Below are positions 7,762-17,074 of a DNA stretch of 45,774 bases, piece after piece. Each line of letters opens with the position of its first letter. The first letter of the stretch is position 1. The stretch lies in contig DATKNR010000047.1 of the NCBI GenBank assembly GCA_035541255.1, positions 1 through 45,774 on the forward strand. The letters are read 5' to 3'. The notes beneath the pieces were generated by a model, which made no database searches, was not told where the DNA came from, and saw only the letters and a list, made by a program, of their open reading frames with translations. Source of the stretch: JOPF136 sp035541255. GTDB lineage: Bacteria; Acidobacteriota; Terriglobia; Acidiferrales; UBA7541. The translations under genes and the position numbers were made by a program.

Positions 7762-8700
7762 ATGATTACGCTGTTTGGACCTCCGGAACCGACGCTGGGC
7801 GAGCGGCTGAAGAAATCCGTCAGCCGTACGCGCGAAGTGCTGACCATGCCGCTGGGCGAACTGCTGGCCGGCGGGCAGAAAATCGACGAAGCGCTGCTGA
7901 AAAAGCTGGAGACGGCGCTGCTGTCGGCGGATCTGGGCGTGCGCACGACGCGCGAGGTGCTGGAGGCGCTCCGCGAAGAGGCGCAGCAGCAGAAAATCAC
8001 GGACAGCGGGCAGGTGAAGGGCGAACTGAAAAAGAAACTGGCCGGAATTCTGGAAGGGCCAGCGTCGAAAAACGGGACGACGGAGGCGGCGCCGCTGGTG
8101 ATCTTTGTGGTGGGAGTGAACGGGACGGGGAAAACGACGACGATCGGAAAACTGGCGAACCGGCTGCGGAAGGATAATCGCAGCGTGCTGCTGTGCGCCG
8201 CGGACACGTTTCGCGCCGCGGCAGTGGAGCAACTGGAGATCTGGGCGCGGCGGAACGGAATCGAGATGGTGCGGCAAAAGACGGGAGCGGATCCGGCGGC
8301 GGTGGTGTTCGACGGGCTGGCCGCGGCGAGGGCGCGCGGCGTGGACGTGGTGATCGTGGACACGGCCGGACGGCTGCACACGAAATCGAACCTGATGGCC
8401 GAGCTGGAAAAAATGAAACGCACGGCGGCAAAGCAGGTGCCCGGCGCGCCGCACGAGGTGCTGCTGGTGCTGGATGCGACGACGGGACAGAACGGGCTGA
8501 CGCAGGCGCGGGAGTTTACCGAGCACGCGGGAGTGACCGGTCTGGTGCTGACAAAACTGGATGGAACGGCAAAGGGCGGAATTGCGGTGGCGATCGTGCG
8601 GGAACTGGGGCTGCCCATCCGGTTTGTGGGCACGGGGGAACAGATCGACGACCTGCTGCCGTTTGATGCCGCGACGTTTGTGAATTCCCTGCTGGACTGA
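7762..8700 (+). CDS. ftsY: Signal recognition particle receptor FtsY
   Basis: A 312-aa SRP-family GTPase. It has an N domain (about 10-95, SRTREVL..., LLKKLETALLSADLGVRTTREVLEAL) and an NG GTPase domain with P-loop GVNGTGKT (118-125), DTFRAAAVEQLE, DTAGR, TKLDGTAKGG and a final GEQIDDLLPFDAATFVNSLL. It docks ribosome-SRP complexes at the membrane. It lacks the long acidic A domain, as in many non-enterobacterial FtsY. The ATG at 7762 begins right before the N domain; the in-frame extension to 7633 is low-complexity. ribD follows 6 nt after the stop. Confidence 0.96.
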   Translation: MITLFGPPEPTLGERLKKSVSRTREVLTMPLGELLAGGQKIDEALLKKLETALLSADLGVRTTREVLEALREEAQQQKITDSGQVKGELKKKLAGILEGPASKNGTTEAAPLVIFVVGVNGTGKTTTIGKLANRLRKDNRSVLLCAADTFRAAAVEQLEIWARRNGIEMVRQKTGADPAAVVFDGLAAARARGVDVVIVDTAGRLHTKSNLMAELEKMKRTAAKQVPGAPHEVLLVLDATTGQNGLTQAREFTEHAGVTGLVLTKLDGTAKGGIAVAIVRELGLPIRFVGTGEQIDDLLPFDAATFVNSLLD

Positions 8701-8706
8701 ACTGCG

Positions 8707-10086
8707 ATGACCGCGACGACGCCACAGGAATCCCTGTCTCTGCCTTCCGAGCATGGCGCACTGGACTACAAATGGATGGCGCGTGCGCTGGCGCTGGCGC
8801 GGAAGGGAGAAGCGCTGACGCATCCGAATCCGATGGTGGGCGCGATCGTGGTGGCGGGAGACCGCGCGGTGGGGCAGGGATTTCATACGTATGACGGTGT
8901 GAAGCACGCGGAAATACTGGCGCTGGAAGAGGCGGGCGGGCGCGCGCGCGGCGCGACGCTGTACCTGAACCTGGAACCGTGCTGCCACCAGGGAAGGACG
9001 GGGCCGTGCACGGACGCGGTAATCGCGGCGGGAATTTCGCGAGTGGTGGCGGCGATGGCAGATCCGAATCCGAAGGTGGCCGGGCGGGGATTCGAGATTC
9101 TGCGGCGGGCCGGAATCGAGATCTTGACCGGGGTGCTGGAAACAGAAGCGCGGCGGCTGAATGAAGCGTTTGCCTGCTGGATCCGAACGGGGCGGCCGCT
9201 GGTGACGCTGAAGGTGGGACTGACACTGGATGGACGCGTGGCGGTGGATGGCCCGAAGGCCGGGAGAGGGGATGCCGGCCTAAAGGCCGGCGCTACACGG
9301 GCCGGGAGGTACGCGCGATTTGCGAGAACAGATGCCGGCCTAAAGGCCGGCGCTACACGGGCCGAGAGGTACGCGCGATATGCGAAGACAGATGCCGGCC
9401 TAAAGGCCGGCGCTACACGGGCCGCGAACCATGAGCGTTGGATCACGACCGAGCATTCGCGGGAAGAGGTGCAGCGGATGCGGCACGCGTCGGATGCAGT
9501 GGTGACCGGAATCGGGACGGTGCTGGCGGATGATCCGTTGCTGACGGACCGGACGGGACTGGCGCGGCGGCGTCCGCTGGTGCGGGTGGTTCTGGATTCG
9601 AGGCTGCGGTTGCCGCTGCGGTCGAAACTGGTGCGGACTGCGGACGGAGACGTGCTGGTGGTGACGCGGGCATCGGAAAATTCCGCGCGAGCGTACGACC
9701 TGGAATATGCGGGAGTGGAAGTGATGCGCGTGAACGGCACGGGCGCGAGACGAAAATCGCGGGGCGGCGCGGGGATTCCACTGGAACAGGTGATGGATGC
9801 GCTGGGTGAGCTGGAGATGCTGGCGGTGATGATCGAAGCAGGACCGCGATTGATGCGCTCGGCGCTGGAGGCCGGCATCGTGGACAAAGCGGTGCTGTTC
9901 TATGCGCCGCGATTTCTGGGCGGAGCGGCGCTGCCGATGCTGCCGACGGTGAACGGGCATGGAAGAGCGAGTGGCCGACGCCAGAAATCCGGGAACATGC
10001 CGGAGCTGAGCGACGTGACACTGCGGAGATTTGGACCGGATTTCGCGGTGGAAGGATACCTGCGGGATGTTTACAGGAATCGTTGA
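8707..10086 (+). CDS. ribD: Bifunctional riboflavin deaminase/reductase RibD with in-frame repeat insertion
   Basis: 459 aa against roughly 360-380 for most RibD proteins. The N-terminal deaminase has zinc ligands His67 (HAE), Cys92 and Cys101 (PCC...GPC) with the family spacing of 25 and 9; the C-terminal reductase has LTLDGRVA, WITTEHSR, VVTGIGTVLADDPLLT and MIEAGPRLM. It converts the GTP-derived pyrimidine to 5-amino-6-ribitylaminouracil phosphate. After DGRVAVDGPKAG (residues about 177-188) there is an extra segment of about 50 residues (189-240) of near-identical 20-residue repeats encoded by a palindromic DNA element. It falls in the loop between the first reductase strand and WIT, so activity may survive. 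ribE overlaps the 3' end by 20 nt. Confidence 0.93.
   Translation: MTATTPQESLSLPSEHGALDYKWMARALALARKGEALTHPNPMVGAIVVAGDRAVGQGFHTYDGVKHAEILALEEAGGRARGATLYLNLEPCCHQGRTGPCTDAVIAAGISRVVAAMADPNPKVAGRGFEILRRAGIEILTGVLETEARRLNEAFACWIRTGRPLVTLKVGLTLDGRVAVDGPKAGRGDAGLKAGATRAGRYARFARTDAGLKAGATRAERYARYAKTDAGLKAGATRAANHERWITTEHSREEVQRMRHASDAVVTGIGTVLADDPLLTDRTGLARRRPLVRVVLDSRLRLPLRSKLVRTADGDVLVVTRASENSARAYDLEYAGVEVMRVNGTGARRKSRGGAGIPLEQVMDALGELEMLAVMIEAGPRLMRSALEAGIVDKAVLFYAPRFLGGAALPMLPTVNGHGRASGRRQKSGNMPELSDVTLRRFGPDFAVEGYLRDVYRNR
9271..9423 (+). repeat. Three palindromic repeats, 60-nt period, inside ribD
   Basis: Three identical 33-nt units begin at 9271, 9331 and 9391. Each contains the hairpin GCCGGCCT-AA-AGGCCGGC followed by GCTACACGGGCC. 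The two 27-nt spacers differ from each other at only 4 positions, so the whole 60-nt unit was duplicated rather than three independent insertions occurring. Sixty is a multiple of 3, so ribD stays open and encodes DAGLKAGATRA three times. The hairpin-plus-GCTAC layout is the same as in elements at 184, 13385 and 20184. Confidence 0.9.
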
Positions 10087-10711
10087 ACATCAGGGAGTGA
10101 TTGCGGCGCTGCAACGCGGCACAGAGGGGGGACGGGTGCGGGTGCGCGCGTCGTCGCTCGGCGGGCAACTGGCGATTTCGAACAGCATTGCGGTGAACGG
10201 CTGCTGCCTGACGGTGGTGGAGACGAGCGGGGAGGAATTCGCCGCAGACCTATCGGGAGAAACGCTGCGACGCACGTCGTTCGGCGAGATGCGCGAGGGA
10301 GCGGTGGTGAATCTCGAACGGCCGCTCGCGGCGGGGAAAGAATTCGGCGGACACTTCGTGCAGGGGCATGTGGACGGGGTGGGGCGCGTTGCGCGAGTGT
10401 CGCGGGAGGGCGCGAACTGGTGGCTGGGAGTGAGGGTGCCGGACGAGCTGGCGCGCTACGTGGCGATGAAAGGGTCGATTGCGCTCGACGGAATCAGCCT
10501 GACGGTGGCGGGATGGAAGGACGGAGTGGTGGAGACGGCGATTATTCCATACACCTATGAGCAGACCAACATCGGGCGGATGGCGCTGGGAGACGCGGTG
10601 AATGTGGAGTGTGACATTCTGGCGAAATATGTGGAGCGGCTGATCGATGCACGGAGCGAGCGAGCGCCAGCACGGCTGACGGTGGAGAGGCTGGTGGAGC
10701 AGGGCTGGTGA
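10067..10711 (+). CDS. ribE: Riboflavin synthase, alpha subunit
   Basis: A 214-aa protein starting with the signature MFTGIVEHQG and made of two lumazine-binding repeats: the first with VNGCCLTVV and the second with LDGISLTVAG, plus HFVQGHVDGVG. It dismutates two 6,7-dimethyl-8-ribityllumazine molecules to riboflavin. The ATG at 10067 is chosen because the conserved N-terminus starts there; it overlaps ribD by 20 nt. ribH (lumazine synthase) is not in the window. Confidence 0.95.
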   Translation: MFTGIVEHQGVIAALQRGTEGGRVRVRASSLGGQLAISNSIAVNGCCLTVVETSGEEFAADLSGETLRRTSFGEMREGAVVNLERPLAAGKEFGGHFVQGHVDGVGRVARVSREGANWWLGVRVPDELARYVAMKGSIALDGISLTVAGWKDGVVETAIIPYTYEQTNIGRMALGDAVNVECDILAKYVERLIDARSERAPARLTVERLVEQGW

Positions 10712-10721
10712 GTCGTGACTC

Positions 10722-11153
10722 GTGACTGGTGAAAAGAAGATCGCGGCGGTGGGCGGAGTGCTGGAGACTTGCCTGTACGTGGAGGATCTGGACGGGGCGG
10801 CGCGATTTTACGAAGAGTTGTTCGGGTGGGAGCGGATGTTCGGGGACGAACGGATGCGCGCCTACGGAGTGGCGCAGGGATCGGTGCTGCTGCTCTTCCA
10901 GCGGGGCGCGGCGGGCGAGGCGGTGCGCGTACCGGGCGGCGTGATTCCCGCGCATGATGGAGTGGGCGGCGGGCACGTGGCGTTTGCCATCGCGGCCGCG
11001 GATTGGGACGCGTGGACGGAACGGCTGGCGGAGCGCGGGATTGCGATTGAACACGTAGTGAACTGGCCGCGCGGGGGACGAAGCATGTACTTCCGCGATC
11101 CGGACCAAAACCTGGTGGAACTGGCCACACCGGGGTTGTGGGCGGTTTACTAG
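10722..11153 (+). CDS. VOC-family (glyoxalase/bleomycin-resistance-like) protein
   Basis: A 143-aa single-domain vicinal-oxygen-chelate protein. Family features are ETCLYVEDLDGAARFYEELFGW at the start, a candidate metal His in GGGHVAFAI and the Glu in DPDQNLVELATP near the end. The substrate cannot be read from sequence. It starts at a GTG 10 nt after the ribE stop and converges on the permease gene with a 4-nt overlap of the two stop regions (11150-11153). Confidence 0.87.
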   Translation: MTGEKKIAAVGGVLETCLYVEDLDGAARFYEELFGWERMFGDERMRAYGVAQGSVLLLFQRGAAGEAVRVPGGVIPAHDGVGGGHVAFAIAAADWDAWTERLAERGIAIEHVVNWPRGGRSMYFRDPDQNLVELATPGLWAVY

Positions 11154-12580
11154 GCCGCCTTTTCCTCGCTGCTTTTTGCGCGGGCGCCGCGGAAGTAAAG
11201 AATGAGGCCGAGGGCGATGGCGGCGAGCGATGCGCCGATAATTTTCAGCTCGAAGACGAACTTGTTGGTGACTTCGCCGGGCGGAATGGCGGAGAGGAGG
11301 ATGCTGGCGAGAGTGACGGCGAAGCCGAGGCCGCCGGCGATCCAGACGCCGAGTTTGCCGCCGGGGATGAGGACGGTGTTCGCGCTGGTGCGGCGGTCTT
11401 CCCTTCCCGCGAGTTTGATCGCAGCGGCGTACATGTAGAGGAATGGGATGAAGTAGAGGATTACGGCAACGTCGATCAACCCCTGATAGGCACCCTCCAT
11501 TGTTTCGTTAATCTGACTGGCGAGAAGAACCGCGCCGGAAACGCCGGCCTGCACGAGGATGGAGATGTGCGGCGTGCGCCAGCGCGGGTGAATCCTGCCG
11601 AAGGCCGAAGGGAGATACCGGTCGATACCGACGACGAAGGGGACGCGGGCGATTCCGGCGACGGTGGAACCGACGCCGCCGGCGTTTCCCGCGGTGACGA
11701 GCAGTGCCGCGATCACTCCGAGCATACCGACCCGCAACAAACCGGAGCCGTGTGTAATGGCCTGGAAGACGCCGCTCTTCGGGTCCACCTGTGCCGCGGG
11801 AACCATGGCGAGAACGGCGAGCGTACCGACCATGTAGATGGCGGCAATCATGATTCCTGAACCGAGGATCGCGCGGGGGAGGGTTCGCTGCGGGTCGCGG
11901 ATCTCCTCGCTCATGGCAGAGACAAGCTCGAGACCGGTGAAGGCGAATGCGATCTGCGACCAGAAATTGACGGTGTTCCAATCCCAGTGCGGCAGGATGT
12001 TCGACCAGGTGAAGTGGGTGACGGAACCGTCGCGGAGCCACACGGCGCCGCCGACGCCGCAGAGAATCAGGAGCGGCATGTAGGTGCCGACGCCGCCAGC
12101 GTTCTGGAGCCACTTGCCGATGTTGAGGCCGACGATGTTGAGTCCGACGGCGATGAGGAGGATGAGCAGCGAACCGGCGAGCAGAAAGGAGCGTTCCCTG
12201 GCGAGATCGGCGCCGCCCGCGCCGACCACGTAGGCGCTCATCGAAACGCTGGCGAGCAGCAAGCCGGGGAAATAGAAGACGGTGTAAATCCAGTAGGTCC
12301 ATCCGGCGACGAAGCCGTGAAAATCGCCGAAGGCTTCCTTGGACCAGACGTAGAGGCCGCCTTCGCTGGGGAATCGCGTGGAGAGCTCGCTGATGACCAG
12401 CGCGGTGGGAACAAAAAAGAAAACAGCGGCGAGCGCCCACAGGCTGATGGAGGAAGTGCCGTTGTGAGCCGCGGCGGCGATCCATCGGGGTCCGAGGACG
12501 GTGGCGATATTGAACAGGAGGACATCCCAGAAGCCCATGGCGCGGCGGAGCTGCTGCTTGGCGTCTGGAGGCCGGCTCAT
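11150..12580 (-). CDS. APC-superfamily amino acid permease
   Basis: A 476-aa polytopic membrane protein with about 12 hydrophobic segments. The N-terminal APC signature region (MGFWDVLLFNIATVLGPRW, then PTALVISELSTRFPSEGGLYVW) and the AFTGLELVSAMSEEIRDPQRTLPRAI motif of helix 6 are clear. It is probably an amino-acid or amine transporter; the exact substrate is unknown. Its ATG overlaps the stop of the upstream ABC ATPase gene (ATGA, 12577-12580), so the two are co-translated. Confidence 0.88.
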   Translation of the reverse strand: MSRPPDAKQQLRRAMGFWDVLLFNIATVLGPRWIAAAAHNGTSSISLWALAAVFFFVPTALVISELSTRFPSEGGLYVWSKEAFGDFHGFVAGWTYWIYTVFYFPGLLLASVSMSAYVVGAGGADLARERSFLLAGSLLILLIAVGLNIVGLNIGKWLQNAGGVGTYMPLLILCGVGGAVWLRDGSVTHFTWSNILPHWDWNTVNFWSQIAFAFTGLELVSAMSEEIRDPQRTLPRAILGSGIMIAAIYMVGTLAVLAMVPAAQVDPKSGVFQAITHGSGLLRVGMLGVIAALLVTAGNAGGVGSTVAGIARVPFVVGIDRYLPSAFGRIHPRWRTPHISILVQAGVSGAVLLASQINETMEGAYQGLIDVAVILYFIPFLYMYAAAIKLAGREDRRTSANTVLIPGGKLGVWIAGGLGFAVTLASILLSAIPPGEVTNKFVFELKIIGASLAAIALGLILYFRGARAKSSEEKAA

Positions 12581-13359
12581 GCGGTTTGATCGAGGGCGGG
12601 GATGAGAGCGTCTTCGAGCAGGAAATTGCGCAGATAGGGCTGCGGACTGGACTCGAACTCAGCCCATGGGCCGAAGAAAGCGACGCGTCCTTCATGGAGG
12701 AAGACGACGCGGTCGGCAAGCTTGCGCGCGAGATGAGTGTCGTGTGTGACGACGATGGAGGTCTTGTGAAACGACTCCTTGAGTTTGCGGATGAGCTCGC
12801 TGATGTGGCCGGCCATGATGGGATCGACCATGGTGGTGGGCTCGTCGAAGAGGATGGCTTCCGGCTCCTGCGCGAGGACGCGGGCGATGGCGACGGCGCG
12901 CTTCATGCCGGTGGAGAGGTCGGCGGGAAGAGCATCGGCGAACTGGTCCACCTCCAGCATTTTGAGCAGCTCGAGCACACGGCGGCTGATGAGACCTTCG
13001 GAAAGGCCGCGCCCTTCCAGCGGAAAGGCCACGTTCTCATAGACAGTCAGGGAGTCGAAGAGCGCGCCCGATTGAAAGACCATGGCCACGCGGCGGCGGA
13101 TGCCGATCAGCTGCTGCTCTTCCCATCCGGTGATGTCCTCACCGGCCACCCGGACTTCGCCGGAATCGGGCTTCAGAAAACCGAGGATGTGCTTGAGGGT
13201 GACCGACTTGCCGACTCCGCTGCGGCCCAGGATGACGCAGGTCTCGCCCGGATCGACGGCGAAGCTGACGTCGTCCAGCACGAGGAGGTCGTCGAAGGCC
13301 TTCGAGACGTGGCGAAATTCAAAGTAGTGATCGGGCATCGTCAAATCATCGGCTCGCAC
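12577..13359 (-). CDS. ABC transporter ATP-binding protein, MlaF/Ttg2A-like
   Basis: A 260-aa ATPase with Walker A GRSGVGKS, Q-loop MVFQSGALFDSLTVYENVAFPL, signature LSTGMKRAVAIARVL, Walker B ILFDEPTTMVDP and switch His in VVTHD. The Q-loop context and GMKR signature resemble MlaF ATPases of phospholipid/toluene-tolerance ABC systems. The signature deviates: LSTGM in place of LSGGM, and TTMVDP in place of TxGLDP. No MlaE permease or MlaD MCE protein adjoins it; an APC permease follows instead. The start is the GTG at 13359 or the ATG at 13338; neither has a strong Shine-Dalgarno. Confidence 0.85.
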   Translation of the reverse strand: MRADDLTMPDHYFEFRHVSKAFDDLLVLDDVSFAVDPGETCVILGRSGVGKSVTLKHILGFLKPDSGEVRVAGEDITGWEEQQLIGIRRRVAMVFQSGALFDSLTVYENVAFPLEGRGLSEGLISRRVLELLKMLEVDQFADALPADLSTGMKRAVAIARVLAQEPEAILFDEPTTMVDPIMAGHISELIRKLKESFHKTSIVVTHDTHLARKLADRVVFLHEGRVAFFGPWAEFESSPQPYLRNFLLEDALIPALDQTA

Positions 13360-13384
13360 GTGAGTCGTTCCGGACGACGAGTAA

Positions 13385-13405
13385 AGGCTAAAAGCCTGTG
13401 CTACC
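13385..13405. repeat. REP-like element carrying the mobA stop codon
   Basis: Small hairpin AGGCT-AAA-AGCCT (13385-13397) followed by GTG and CTACC. The CTA at 13401-13403 is the TAG stop of mobA read on the minus strand. The TAAA loop and GCTAC tail match the core of the ribD repeats (GGCC-TAAA-GGCC then GCTAC). Confidence 0.5.
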
Positions 13406-14012
13406 TGGATTCCAGGTCGGCCCGGGCGCGCTCGAAATCTTCGGGCGTATTGAGATTCTGGAAGAGAACGCCGCGCGGGTCAAAGGGGAGAATTTCCGCC
13501 GGTGTCACCGTCTCGATGGGAAGGCCCTCGAGCGCACGGGTGACTTTCAGCCGGCCCTGAGCGACCGCCGCGCGGATGGCGACGACCGCTTCGCGGTGAT
13601 ACACGGCGCAGAGCGGCTCGGAGCCCGAGGGACCTTGCGGCAAAACGACGCGTGCGCGTGAGCGCGCGGCGCGGCTGGCGAGATAGCGCAGCCACTCCGG
13701 CGTCAGATAGGGCAGATCACAGGCGACAATGAGGTTCCAGTCCGAAGTGGTGCGGCCGAGGGCTGTGAGGATGCCGCCGAGCGGACCGATCTGAGCGCAT
13801 TCGTCGGGAATGGCGGCGAAGCCGAGATGCTCATAGGGGGCGGGACTGCCCACAACGGTAACGGCGGAGCAGACGGATTGGAGCAGTGCGACGGCGCGCG
13901 CGATGAGAGGCCGGCCGCCGATTTCGAGCAGGGCTTTGGGACTGCCCATGCGGCTGCTCTGACCGCCGGCGAGGACCCATCCTGAGCAGGGGCGTTCGAG
14001 CGAGCCGGTCAT
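13401..14012 (-). CDS. mobA: Molybdenum cofactor guanylyltransferase-like nucleotidyltransferase
   Basis: A 203-aa NTP-transferase fold protein. Its N-terminus is GWVLAGGQSSRMGSPKALLEIGGRPLIARA, the MobA nucleotide-binding loop with the following Lys, then IPDECAQIGPLGGILTAL and the metal-binding ACDLPYLTPE. MobA adds GMP to molybdopterin. No other moco genes are in the window, so a related CMP/NTP-transferase function cannot be excluded. The ATG at 14012 is chosen because the family motif begins about 13 residues later; upstream in-frame sequence runs into the HATPase gene 16 nt away. Confidence 0.83.
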   Translation of the reverse strand: MTGSLERPCSGWVLAGGQSSRMGSPKALLEIGGRPLIARAVALLQSVCSAVTVVGSPAPYEHLGFAAIPDECAQIGPLGGILTALGRTTSDWNLIVACDLPYLTPEWLRYLASRAARSRARVVLPQGPSGSEPLCAVYHREAVVAIRAAVAQGRLKVTRALEGLPIETVTPAEILPFDPRGVLFQNLNTPEDFERARADLESR

Positions 14013-14028
14013 GCGGCGCGGGAGGCCA

Positions 14029-14547
14029 CTATGGCGCAGGGGCGACCGGTGCGGCGGCGGGAAGGGTGATGGTGAAGCAGGCGCCACGTCCGGTCCGATG
14101 GGGACTTTCCCAAGCAATGCCGCCACGAAGCTCGGCGAGGCGCCACTCGACATCGGCGAGACCCTGGCCCTTGGCGCCGGCCTTGGTGGTGAAGCCGCGC
14201 TTGAGGATACGAGAAAAATCAGCCCAGCCGATGCCGGGGCCCTCGTCGGTAACTTCGAAAATCACCTGTCCGTTGCGTTCGTGCTGGGCCACCCGGACGA
14301 TTCCGCCGTTCGGCGAAGCTTCGACCGCGTTCTTCAGCAGATGGTAGACGATTTGTTTGACTGCCGGTTCGGTCCCGCGCACCTGGGGATTGTCCGCAGT
14401 GCGGATGACCTCAACGACGGCGTGGCGAGTGCCGATGAGGGTGGCCAATTCGTCGAGAACCTGGCGCAGGACGGCTTGCAGACTGACCGAGGCGACCGCG
14501 GCGCGCGCGCCGCTGGACGCTCGAGCAGCTCCCGTGGCTGAACTCAT
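14029..14547 (-). CDS. Stand-alone HATPase_c (histidine-kinase-type ATPase) protein
   Basis: A 172-aa protein with an N box (HLLKNAVEAS, Asn73), G1 box (DEGPGIG, 101-107) and G2-like GQGLAD (127-132), then a GRGACFTITLP end. This is the catalytic domain of a sensor kinase, but there is no sensor, no HisKA and no phospho-acceptor His region; the first 20 residues are Ala/Ser-rich. The ATG at 14547 has GGGAGG about 7 nt upstream. It could act in trans, or be a remnant of a larger kinase. It is upstream of mobA and divergent from groES. Confidence 0.8.
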   Translation of the reverse strand: MSSATGAARASSGARAAVASVSLQAVLRQVLDELATLIGTRHAVVEVIRTADNPQVRGTEPAVKQIVYHLLKNAVEASPNGGIVRVAQHERNGQVIFEVTDEGPGIGWADFSRILKRGFTTKAGAKGQGLADVEWRLAELRGGIAWESPHRTGRGACFTITLPAAAPVAPAP

Positions 14548-14779
14548 CGGTGCACCTCCCGATGCCCTGAGGCAGTACACGCATTGTGCCACAACCAGTG
14601 CGAGGGGGGAGATTTGTCGGCTGTGGAAGCCGAGCCGTTGAAGGCATGGGAGCCGACGGGAGCGGGAGTGACCTGGGGCACGGAACTGTGTGTCCTTGGC
14701 CTGTCACGTAAGCTGTTCATTATACGAATGTTGAGGACAGCTGCCGGGAGGAGGGAGACGGCGGAGGTAAAGGAGGGGG
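14548..14779. other. Intergenic region between HATPase gene and groES promoter
   Basis: About 230 nt of GC-rich sequence without a gene I can support. AT-rich patches near 14700-14735 may hold the promoter for the minus-strand HATPase gene, but no convincing -35/-10 pair was found there. Confidence 0.4.
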
Positions 14780-14808
14780 TTGACAAGGAATCACAGCTCA
14801 CCTATTAT
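14780..14808 (+). promoter_or_regulatory. groESL sigma70 promoter
   Basis: TTGACA (14780-14785), a 17-nt spacer and TATTAT (14803-14808): a perfect -35 and a 5-of-6 -10. The last -10 base is the first base of the CIRCE operator, so a bound repressor would block RNA polymerase. Confidence 0.85.
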
Positions 14809-14834
14809 TAGCGCTCGCCATTGAGGAGTGCTAA
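14808..14834 (+). promoter_or_regulatory. CIRCE operator (HrcA binding site)
   Basis: TTAGCGCTC - 9 nt - GAGTGCTAA. The consensus is TTAGCACTC-N9-GAGTGCTAA, so there is one mismatch (G for A in the left arm). CIRCE is bound by HrcA, whose activity depends on GroEL, giving heat-shock control of the operon. hrcA itself is not in the window. Confidence 0.93.
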
Positions 14835-14896
14835 TCCTGAATGGCGGTCAGAAGTACCCACGAAAGTCTGAAACACATCATCTGGAGGAAATCTCG

Positions 14897-15211
14897 ATGC
14901 CAGTCAACGTGACACCGCTGCACGACCGTGTGCTCGTGAAGCGGATCGAAGAGAAGGAAATGGTCCGGGGGGGCATCATCATCCCCGACACAGCAAAAGA
15001 AAAGCCGCAAGAGGGCGAGATCGTCGCCGTGGGCGCGGGGAAGCGCGAGAAGGGCGAGCGCATTCCGCTGGACGTCCAGGTGGGCGACCGGATCCTGTTC
15101 GGCAAGTACAGCGGGTCGGAAATCCGGCTGGACGATCAGGAATACCTGATCCTCCGGGAAGAGGAAATTCTGGCGAAGCTGGGGTCGTCCGCGAAGGCAG
15201 CAAAGAAATAA
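14897..15211 (+). CDS. groES: Co-chaperonin GroES
   Basis: 104 aa. Conserved features: VTPLHDRVLVKRIEEKE, the mobile loop GGIIIPDTAKEKPQEGEIVAVG, VGDRILFGKYSGSEI and EYLILREEEILA. A Lys/Ala-rich tail makes it slightly longer than typical. GGAGGAA lies 6-7 nt before the ATG at 14897; the in-frame extension to 14828 would start inside CIRCE and is rejected. It caps the GroEL folding chamber. Confidence 0.97.
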   Translation: MPVNVTPLHDRVLVKRIEEKEMVRGGIIIPDTAKEKPQEGEIVAVGAGKREKGERIPLDVQVGDRILFGKYSGSEIRLDDQEYLILREEEILAKLGSSAKAAKK

Positions 15212-15301
15212 CCCGCCACGCGGCGCGGGCCAAGTCCCCAGGGCGAAGCCGGCCGCGGGCCTAACGAAGAAAGCAATCATTTCCAAGGAGGAAAGAGAAC
15301 C

Positions 15302-16936
<1,635 letters not shown>

Positions 16937-16964
16937 AGAACCGCTCAAACGAGGGAAAGACGGA

Positions 16965-16996
16965 GGGGCATCTTGCGAGAGCGGGATGCCCCTTTT
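16965..16996 (+). terminator. Rho-independent terminator of groESL
   Basis: GGGGCATC (16965-16972), a 12-nt loop, GATGCCCC (16985-16992) and TTTT, about 30 nt after the groEL stop. Confidence 0.85.
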
Positions 16997-17011
16997 CCAT
17001 TGGTGCCCGTC

Positions 17012-17041
17012 TTGCCCTGCTTCGCAGGGTTCCCGTATAGT
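17012..17041 (+). promoter_or_regulatory. Candidate promoter of the DUF47-pit unit, with embedded hairpin
   Basis: TTGCCC (17012-17017), an 18-nt spacer and TATAGT (17036-17041), 33 nt before the DUF47 start codon. The spacer region holds a perfect hairpin CCCTGC-TTC-GCAGGG (17015-17029), which could be an operator or could alter promoter shape. Confidence 0.5.
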
Positions 17042-17074
17042 GAGCAGGCCTCGGCCGCACAGGGGCGGCCCAAA

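Noticed and set aside
9271..9423. Mini CRISPR array (33-nt repeats, 27-nt spacers)
   Set aside because: The two spacers are almost the same sequence, there are no cas genes, and the whole block is in frame within ribD.
8700..10067. FMN riboswitch controlling ribD-ribE or ribBA
   Set aside because: ribD follows ftsY by 6 nt and ribBA follows pit by 4 nt; there is no room for an RFN element and none was seen.
13401..14547. A single frameshifted gene joining the HATPase domain and mobA
   Set aside because: The two proteins have unrelated complete domains, a clean stop at 14029-14031 and a separate start at 14012.
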